Of a DNA stretch of 50,196 nt, positions 44,038-50,196 are shown piece by piece. This stretch comes from Treponema sp. (GTDB taxonomy: Bacteria; Spirochaetota; Spirochaetia; Treponematales; Breznakiellaceae): positions 1 through 50,196 of the forward strand of contig JAIRRB010000142.1 in assembly GCA_031256195.1 (NCBI GenBank), in the 5' to 3' direction. Below the pieces are notes generated by a model. That model did no database searches and had not been told where the DNA came from. It saw only the letters and a list, made by a program, of their open reading frames with translations. The translations under genes and the position numbers were made by a program. Every line of letters begins with the position of its first letter. Position 1 is the stretch's first letter.

Positions 44038-45741
44038 TTAAGGCTGCCTTACCGTCACCAGATGTACCCTGCCGGCGGCAAGCCCCCAGCGGCTGCCAAC
44101 ATAGGCGGAAAAGGCCTCCGCCTCGCGGGTAAAGGCCGACGCAAGGGCGGGCCACGAACCGGAAGCCTTATCCTTCGCGGGGAGATCCGCCCGCCGCCAG
44201 CCATCCTCAATACGGGAAGGCAGGGTTTGGCCAAAGTAGCGCCCTGCCTGCGAGACCGGCTGCTGCATAACATGGGCCATAAACTCATTAATCAACAGGT
44301 ATTCATCGGCGGTGGCGTAATGCTGGAAATTAAAATACGAAACGATAAAACGCTTTGCCTCCGCCGGAAGCTGCTGCCAGCGCCGGCGGCTGAAATCACG
44401 GAAATCTTCATCAATAAAAAACAATCCGTGGAATCCCTCGTGGGCCATAAAAAGGGAACGCAGGTAAACTTCCGATTCCCGTGAAATCGAAATGACCCCC
44501 CCTCCCCCCCCCTGTATTCCTGTGCCGGATTCTTTAATTATACCCGCGGCCAACAGTATGCTCTCCAGTTCGCGTTCCTCGGCAAGCAGGAGAAAATTTA
44601 CCGTGCGGGCAATTTGAAAAAAACGGGCAAGGTCTTCCGCACGGTAATCGTGGGCATTCCAGCCGTGCAGTTCCGCTATTTCCTCATCGGAAGCCAGCCG
44701 CCCCTGAAAGCCGGCCTTTTCAACAAAAAAAGCCAGGCGCTTGAACATCCGGTCCTGTACCACGTAATCGGCGGTGTCAAAAATCAGCAATGAGGGGAAT
44801 CTATCCCAGCTAAAAACTTCGTAGCGGCTGTTACGCCAGCGTTCCGGCGGCCATGCGAGAATCATGCCGGGGTCAGCCGCAATCGGCGCGGGGAAAGAAG
44901 GCACCGGCGCATAAACAAGGCGGAAAGCATCAATACGATCCCCCGGCAGGACCAGCGGCCCCGGCGCAATCATACCCGCAGGAAAATTAATCTGCTGCGG
45001 ATACGGAAAAATTATAAAACGGCGGCCTCCCGTATCAATGACGGTTTCTTTTCCCGATGGCAGACTGACCGACAATACCGGAAAAAAGCCCGCCGGAATG
45101 CCCGCTGCCACAGGCATCGCCGTTGGCGCCGCCATTGGCAGATCAATCAGCCACGCGGAATCCTCCGGCCTTTGGGACACAAAAGGACTGACATATACGC
45201 GCTCGCTGAAAGCGCCGCCAGAAGCGGAAACGCCGCCAGAAACGCCGCTCTCGGCGTTTTTCAAGCGGTAAAAACCATACCAGCGTTCCGTGAAACTAAC
45301 GGAATGAATTTGCAGGCGGCTGTCTTTTTCGGCCCGGTTTTTATCTTCACTGTCCGCCGGAACAATGCTGAAATGTTCAGGGAAAGAATCATCCGCGGGA
45401 ACGGCGTAATGCACTATACCGTCAAAGGCGCTGCCGCCTACCTTGTTCCCCGGCGGCAAAACCCAGGAATGAACCCCCGCTTCCAGAACAAGCCGCCGTT
45501 CCCCCGTGAATGAATATTCTATCTCAAGGGATGCCGGCGTATTTGAGGGGGCAAGCGGAGCGGATGCAAACCGGTACTCCAGTTTTTTTGGCCGTGAAAA
45601 ATCCAGCAATCCTTCGGCGGCATCGGGACTTAAACCAAACAGGGCCTGATTGGTCCCCCGTACCGGAAACAGCGCCGGCCGGAGCTTCGGCCCGCATGAA
45701 GACAGAACTATCGTTAATATTATTAACAATAATTTTATCAT
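44038..45741 (-). CDS. Lipoprotein with HExxH zinc-metallopeptidase-like motif
   Basis: MIKLLLIILTIVLSSC lipobox; LFMAHEGFHGLFFIDEDF (HExxH), then LLINEFMAHVMQQ as a candidate downstream Glu ligand. Confidence 0.75.
   Translation of the reverse strand: MIKLLLIILTIVLSSCGPKLRPALFPVRGTNQALFGLSPDAAEGLLDFSRPKKLEYRFASAPLAPSNTPASLEIEYSFTGERRLVLEAGVHSWVLPPGNKVGGSAFDGIVHYAVPADDSFPEHFSIVPADSEDKNRAEKDSRLQIHSVSFTERWYGFYRLKNAESGVSGGVSASGGAFSERVYVSPFVSQRPEDSAWLIDLPMAAPTAMPVAAGIPAGFFPVLSVSLPSGKETVIDTGGRRFIIFPYPQQINFPAGMIAPGPLVLPGDRIDAFRLVYAPVPSFPAPIAADPGMILAWPPERWRNSRYEVFSWDRFPSLLIFDTADYVVQDRMFKRLAFFVEKAGFQGRLASDEEIAELHGWNAHDYRAEDLARFFQIARTVNFLLLAEERELESILLAAGIIKESGTGIQGGGGGVISISRESEVYLRSLFMAHEGFHGLFFIDEDFRDFSRRRWQQLPAEAKRFIVSYFNFQHYATADEYLLINEFMAHVMQQPVSQAGRYFGQTLPSRIEDGWRRADLPAKDKASGSWPALASAFTREAEAFSAYVGSRWGLAAGRVHLVTVRQP
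44496..44512. repeat. Poly-C/poly-G homopolymer tract (C7-T-C9; coding strand G9-A-G7)
   Basis: Plus strand gaccccccctccccccccctg inside the coding region of the HExxH lipoprotein, encoding GGGGG. Confidence 0.9.
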
Positions 45742-46520
45742 TAAAGCGCAACAATGCCTTTGGCTATCAATTTGGCCAGGGTGAATCTTCGTTCCATGAC
45801 CGCCCCCGCCGCGGTATCCAGAAAATTTTCAAGTTCAGCGGAAAAGGATACAGGCAGTACCGGCAATTCCAGAACCTGCCGGTAATAGGCCCGGTGCGAA
45901 GGCTCAAAACGGCGGTTAATGCAAAACAAAACAAGGCAGGCGGTCTTGATGAAACCGGCTGACGCTATCAGGTAGTGGAACTCGTCGCCCTGAAAAGAAG
46001 CCGCCCCCAAATCGGAAAGAAAATGTTCCATTTTCGACTGGGCCGCCCCGCGCATGTTTTTCCAGAATGTGTCCCCGATATGCGCGAGACGTTTTCGTAT
46101 ATCGTGTATCCAGTTACTGCGGGAAAAAACAATCTCCCCGTTGGCCAGCCGGTAAAAACCATAGGTCCCCGAATCTTTAATCAGCCACAGGGAATCCAGT
46201 TTGGTATCGGCAATGGATACCAGTTCTTCTATTTTTTCAATAAATTTATATTCCAGCCGCACCGGAATATCGCCGATGAGAAACCGGTCCTTTTCGTTTT
46301 GGCCGGAACTTTCAAAAGCCGCCGCATCGCTGCCGTAAATCTGGCACCGTTCCTGAGCATGGGGAATGGGGCCGGAACAAAAGACATCGAGGATCAGGGC
46401 AAAGTACGGGTCTAAAATATCCGGCATAGCCGCCTCGTTCAGGGTAATGCACTCGACGCCGGGCCATTGGGAAAGAATGCCGGCAAAACGCTCAACCATG
46501 ACACCTGTTTGGTATTTCAT
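45741..46520 (-). CDS. Conserved-looking hypothetical, possibly nucleotidyltransferase-like
   Basis: Full-length ORF coupled to the downstream lipoprotein gene; DPYFALILDVFCSGPIPHAQER is suggestive but not decisive. Confidence 0.6.
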   Translation of the reverse strand: MKYQTGVMVERFAGILSQWPGVECITLNEAAMPDILDPYFALILDVFCSGPIPHAQERCQIYGSDAAAFESSGQNEKDRFLIGDIPVRLEYKFIEKIEELVSIADTKLDSLWLIKDSGTYGFYRLANGEIVFSRSNWIHDIRKRLAHIGDTFWKNMRGAAQSKMEHFLSDLGAASFQGDEFHYLIASAGFIKTACLVLFCINRRFEPSHRAYYRQVLELPVLPVSFSAELENFLDTAAGAVMERRFTLAKLIAKGIVAL

Positions 46521-46693
46521 TATATCCTCCCACTATACATACTAGCACCGGATTCCAATTATGAAAACCGGTAAATGGCTGCCGTAGCATCTATTCTGCC
46601 GCAGTACAAAACAGCCGGAGGGGGCGCTGCGACTGACCTCTACCAGTACAGAGCAACGGCATCTACCGTGACAATAGGCAATGGAGGCTGCCG

Positions 46694-47569
46694 CTACAGT
46701 GTTCCGTCAAGCCAGCGGCCGATAAGGTAGCGCGATACCGAGCCGGGGCCGGGCAGTAAGGGCAGATTATCGCGGCTGAACCACTGGGCGTCTTCAATTT
46801 CAACGCCGTCGGGCCGGATGGTTCCGGCGGTATAACGGGCCGAAAAGCCTATCATAAGGGAATGGGGGAAGGGCCAGGGCTGCGAGGCAATGTACCGTAT
46901 ATCGCCTATTTCAATGCCGGTTTCTTCACGGGTTTCACGGGCCGCAGCCGCCTCAAGATTCTCCCCCGCCTCGACAAAACCGGCGATAAGGCTGTATACG
47001 CCGGGAGCGAATTTCCTGTTGTGGGCAAGCAGGGTTTTTCCTTCGTCATTGGTTATGAGCGTGATAACCGCCGGGGCGATACGGGGGAATTCCATGCGTC
47101 CGCAGGCGGGGCAGAGGCGGGCCACTTCAGCAGGATGGCCGCCGCCATTGGCGGCGCTGGCGTCGGTATTTTTGGCCCCGCAGCTTCCGCAAAAAAGGGA
47201 TTCCCGCCGCCACTGGGCAATGTGGAAGGCCCGCAACAGCCGGGATACCGGCGACAGAGTATCTGCCGGCCCGGTTTCCTCCGTCAAACTGCCGGAAAAT
47301 GCGGAAAGCGCCTGACGTACCGGAATTGCCTGCCAAAATGGGGGCAAAGGGGCTTCGGCGGGGACAGAAACGCAGGAAATAACGCCGCATGAGATGTCGC
47401 CCTGAGCCGCATCTGAAACTCCCGCAGGAATGGTAAAAATGTCTGAAAAAGGGAATTGTTCGGCATGGGACAGCGGTATGTCCGGGTAAACGGTATCGGC
47501 AGATACCCCCTGGGGCGCTAAAAGTGAGGCTCCCTGAAAGAAAAATGTACAATTACCCAAAAGAATCAC
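46694..47569 (-). CDS. nudC: NADH pyrophosphatase (Nudix, zinc ribbon)
   Basis: FCGSCGAKN...LCPACGRMEFPRIAPAVI zinc ribbon; GFVEAGENLEAAAARETREETGIEIG Nudix box; SQPWPFPHSLMIGF is typical of NudC. Confidence 0.94.
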   Translation of the reverse strand: MILLGNCTFFFQGASLLAPQGVSADTVYPDIPLSHAEQFPFSDIFTIPAGVSDAAQGDISCGVISCVSVPAEAPLPPFWQAIPVRQALSAFSGSLTEETGPADTLSPVSRLLRAFHIAQWRRESLFCGSCGAKNTDASAANGGGHPAEVARLCPACGRMEFPRIAPAVITLITNDEGKTLLAHNRKFAPGVYSLIAGFVEAGENLEAAAARETREETGIEIGDIRYIASQPWPFPHSLMIGFSARYTAGTIRPDGVEIEDAQWFSRDNLPLLPGPGSVSRYLIGRWLDGTL

Positions 47570-47578
47570 CCTGTATGG

Positions 47579-47605
47579 TTGACTTTTTTCCTCAAAAAAT
47601 ATAAT
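47579..47605 (+). promoter_or_regulatory. Candidate promoter of the TPR-mreB-mreC operon
   Basis: TTGACT-N15-TATAAT immediately upstream of the ATG at 47620; near-consensus hexamers but short spacer. Confidence 0.4.
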
Positions 47606-47619
47606 ACAATAGTGGAATA

Positions 47620-48630
47620 ATGTATAGTAAAAGAACCAGGTACAATTACCGAAGCTATATTCGCCGCAAACGGCTCATATTTTCCGTTATAGCGCTGGCT
47701 GTTATCGGCTTGCTGAGCGCGGCGGTAATTCAATTTGCCGGGAAAATAACGGGCGCAGCACGGGGAGAGCGCAGGGAGCTTGTCCAGTTCTGGGAAGCGG
47801 GTTCTTACAACGAGGTATACAACCGGAGTCAGGCCGCTCTTGCCGCCCGCCCGCTGGATTATTTTTTGCTGACCATGCACGGATTTTCCGCTTATCAGTT
47901 GGGTATTTCCCAAATAAACAGCCTGAACGCGGAACGTTATTTTGATGATTGTGTACGGTCGCTGCGCAAGGCGCTCCTGTTGAAAAATTCGCTGAATGAC
48001 GGGCGGCTGTACTATGTTTTGGGAAAAGCCTACAATTACCGGGACGAGAATTATGCCGACCTTGCGGTGAAATATCTTGAGAAGGCCGGGGGATTGTCGT
48101 ATAACGCGGCGGATATTCCCGAATATCTGGGTTTGGCTTATGCCGCGGTCGGAGATTACCGGAACAGCGTAACGGCTTTTGCCGAAGCGCTGGTAATACA
48201 AAACCGGGGGAACAACGGGCCGCCGGATGAATGGTCGTCAGGTGAAAGGCCGTCGGACGAAAGACCGTCAGGTGAAAGGCCTTCAGGCCTCCTGCTCCTT
48301 TCCATCGCGCGGTCCTATTTCGCCCTTGATGAGTTTGAACAGGCGCGGGCGTATTTACAGCGCTGCGTAGAAGTTTCTCCGGATTCCCGGATTGTCTTTT
48401 CGGCGCGCCTGTTGTTATCGGATGTGCTGCAAAAGACCGGCGACAATAATGGGGCGAAACAGCAGCTTTTGGATATACTGGGGGAGGCAGGTGAAAATGC
48501 CGAGGCCCATTATCAGTTGGGGGAACTTTATGCCCTTCAGGGGGAAGCAACCCGCGCCCGCGCCGAATGGCGGCTGGCGCTCAGGGCGGACCCGGCGCAC
48601 CTCAAAGCGAGAACACGGCTTTCAATGTGA
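47620..48630 (+). CDS. Membrane-anchored TPR protein
   Basis: Single N-terminal TM (LIFSVIALAVIGLLSAAVIQFAG) followed by TPR-like helical repeats (AEAHYQLGELYALQGEATRARAEWRLALRADPAHLKAR). Confidence 0.85.
   Translation: MYSKRTRYNYRSYIRRKRLIFSVIALAVIGLLSAAVIQFAGKITGAARGERRELVQFWEAGSYNEVYNRSQAALAARPLDYFLLTMHGFSAYQLGISQINSLNAERYFDDCVRSLRKALLLKNSLNDGRLYYVLGKAYNYRDENYADLAVKYLEKAGGLSYNAADIPEYLGLAYAAVGDYRNSVTAFAEALVIQNRGNNGPPDEWSSGERPSDERPSGERPSGLLLLSIARSYFALDEFEQARAYLQRCVEVSPDSRIVFSARLLLSDVLQKTGDNNGAKQQLLDILGEAGENAEAHYQLGELYALQGEATRARAEWRLALRADPAHLKARTRLSM
48236..48289 (+). repeat. In-frame 15-bp tandem repeat (cgtcaggtgaaaggc) within the TPR gene
   Basis: cgtcaggtgaaaggc / cgtcggacgaaagac / cgtcaggtgaaaggc / cttcaggcc; encodes SGERP-SDERP-SGERP-SG. 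Confidence 0.85.
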
Positions 48631-48658
48631 ATTTTTATATACGGAGGAATGAGGAATT

Positions 48659-49687
48659 ATGTTTGGCAGTACTTCATCTGATCTGGGTATTGATTTAGGA
48701 ACCTGTAATACCATTATTTATATTCGGAACAAAGGCATTGTGTTGAACGAACCGTCCGTGGTGGCGGTTGAACTGGGAACGAAAAAAATTGTCGCGGTAG
48801 GGACGGACGCAAAACGTATGCTCTGCAAAACACCGGGACATATCCGCACCATCAGGCCCCTGCGGGACGGCGTTATCGCCGACCTTGAATCCACCGAAAA
48901 AATGATCCGCTATTTTATTTCCCGCGTTCTGCCCCGCTACCGGTTTATAAAACCCCGGATGGTGGTAGGCATTCCGTCCTGCATAACCGAGGTTGAACGC
49001 AGGGCGGTAGAGGAAAGCGCCTATAAAGCCGGCGCGCGGGAAGTAATTGTCATCGAGGAAAGTCTGGCGGCAGCCATTGGCGCCGATATTCCCATCAATG
49101 AACCGGCGGGCCACATGGTTTGCGACATTGGCGGCGGAACCACGGAAATATCGGTTATTTCGCTGGGAGGAATGGTGGTTACCAACGCCATACGGCTGGG
49201 CGGCGATGAATTTGATGAGGCAATCATCAAGTATGTCAGGATGGTTAACAACCTCATTATCGGGCAGCAGATGGCGGAACACCTCAAAATCGAGATTGGC
49301 AATGCCGTTCCCGACAAAAATATCGAAGAAATCGAAGTAAAGGGAACCAATGCGGCCAACGGCCTGCCCCAGCGTTTCAAAATCGGCTCTGATCAGATCA
49401 GGGAAGCCCTGCGGGACCCCATTAACCAGATTATTGACAACATCAAATCAACTTTGGGACAGACGCCGCCTGAACTTGCCGCCGACATTGTTGAACGGGG
49501 TATAGTGATGACCGGCGGCGGTTCGCTGTTGAAGGGCCTGGATAAACTCATTGCATCTGAAACCGGCGTTCCGGTGTTTATCGCCGAACGTCCGCTGGAC
49601 TGCGTAGCGCTGGGGGCGGGCAAGTATTTTGATTATACCAGAGGCGTTGACAGCTCAAAGAATGTTTATGACAGCCTGAACGGGTAA
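48659..49687 (+). CDS. mreB: Rod shape-determining protein MreB
   Basis: [69 protein letters not shown]. Confidence 0.97.
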   Translation: MFGSTSSDLGIDLGTCNTIIYIRNKGIVLNEPSVVAVELGTKKIVAVGTDAKRMLCKTPGHIRTIRPLRDGVIADLESTEKMIRYFISRVLPRYRFIKPRMVVGIPSCITEVERRAVEESAYKAGAREVIVIEESLAAAIGADIPINEPAGHMVCDIGGGTTEISVISLGGMVVTNAIRLGGDEFDEAIIKYVRMVNNLIIGQQMAEHLKIEIGNAVPDKNIEEIEVKGTNAANGLPQRFKIGSDQIREALRDPINQIIDNIKSTLGQTPPELAADIVERGIVMTGGGSLLKGLDKLIASETGVPVFIAERPLDCVALGAGKYFDYTRGVDSSKNVYDSLNG

Positions 49688-49690
49688 GGT

Positions 49691-50196
49691 ATGAAAAAAA
49701 AGAGGTGGACGCCCAAAAACCGTTTGCCAATAGAATTATATGTTTTTTCGGCGCTCACGGTAATTTCATTTTCAATGCTTCTTTTTTCTACACGCAGCCT
49801 GATTATGCAGTTTCGTGACGCGGGCCTGTCAGTTTTTTCCGGCGTACGCGGCAGGGTGGACGATATTTCTTCCGTGGTTTCCCGGACGATTCTTTCCGTG
49901 CAGGAACTGGCAAAACTCAGGACAGAGTACAGCGAACTGCTGGAGCGTGTCGCCCGCTATGAACGGCTTGAGCGGAGCGCGGCGGAGATAAATCAGGAAA
50001 ATACCCGTTTGAAAGAACAACTCGCCTTTTCGCAGGGCTTAAATTACCGCCATATACCTGCCAAACTTATTGGCAGAGACCCGGATAATCTCTATTCCGC
50101 TCTGGTGATTAACAAGGGCAGCCATGCGGGAGTTGCGCGGGATATGGCGGTTATTGCCTGGCAGGGAGGCAGTCAGGCGCTGGTGGGCAAGGTTAT
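49691..50196 (+). CDS. mreC: Rod shape-determining protein MreC, 3' truncated by window edge
   Basis: Own translation: MKKKRWTPKNRLPIELYVFSALTVISF... then a coiled coil (LRTEYSELLERVARYERLERSAAEINQENTRLKEQLAFSQGLNYRHIPAKLIGRDPDNLYSALVINKGSHAGV); follows mreB. Absent from the supplied ORF track. Confidence 0.92.
   Translation, partial: MKKKRWTPKNRLPIELYVFSALTVISFSMLLFSTRSLIMQFRDAGLSVFSGVRGRVDDISSVVSRTILSVQELAKLRTEYSELLERVARYERLERSAAEINQENTRLKEQLAFSQGLNYRHIPAKLIGRDPDNLYSALVINKGSHAGVARDMAVIAWQGGSQALVGKV

Noticed and set aside
45286-45306. TTCCGTGAAACT match to the palindromic repeat
   Set aside because: Only a 12-bp match inside a coding region with no inverted partner; could be chance.
47702-48550. 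282-aa minus-strand ORF opposite the TPR gene
   Set aside because: Pro/His/Arg-rich shadow frame of the TPR gene; no motif or RBS support.
1-50196. CRISPR arrays, transposases/IS elements, prophage structural genes, rRNA
   Set aside because: No regularly spaced direct repeats, DDE/recombinase motifs, phage structural motifs or rRNA-like conserved sequence were seen.

Overview
Spirochete-like (probably Treponema-related) chromosomal window, densely coded on both strands. From left to right it contains: a 5'-truncated hybrid sensor kinase coupled to a REC-GGDEF response regulator; a TPP-riboswitch-controlled thiamine-precursor ABC operon (thiXYZ type); proC / murE / argD; an ORF6N-domain gene; tRNA-Arg(TCG) and tRNA-His(GTG); a degenerate class-III-aminotransferase-like gene; a UvrD/PcrA helicase; and a toxin-first PIN-domain TA-like pair. 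Next comes a ~28 kb envelope locus with two tandem, collinear, ~4000-aa Ig-like-repeat lipoproteins (14869-26892 and 26908-38937, minus) divergent from a barrel + FSPNGDG/FlgD-Ig + OmpA-C protein (39060-43133, plus). After it are TatD, a putative HExxH lipoprotein carrying a poly-G tract, a hypothetical, NudC, a TPR protein, mreB and a 3'-truncated mreC. The strongest leads are the giant paralog pair and its divergent OmpA/Ig partner, a palindromic repeat translated in frame upstream of one giant protein's signal peptide, and the possibly phase-variable poly-G tract in the metallopeptidase-like lipoprotein. All family calls come from reading motifs; no database search was run.
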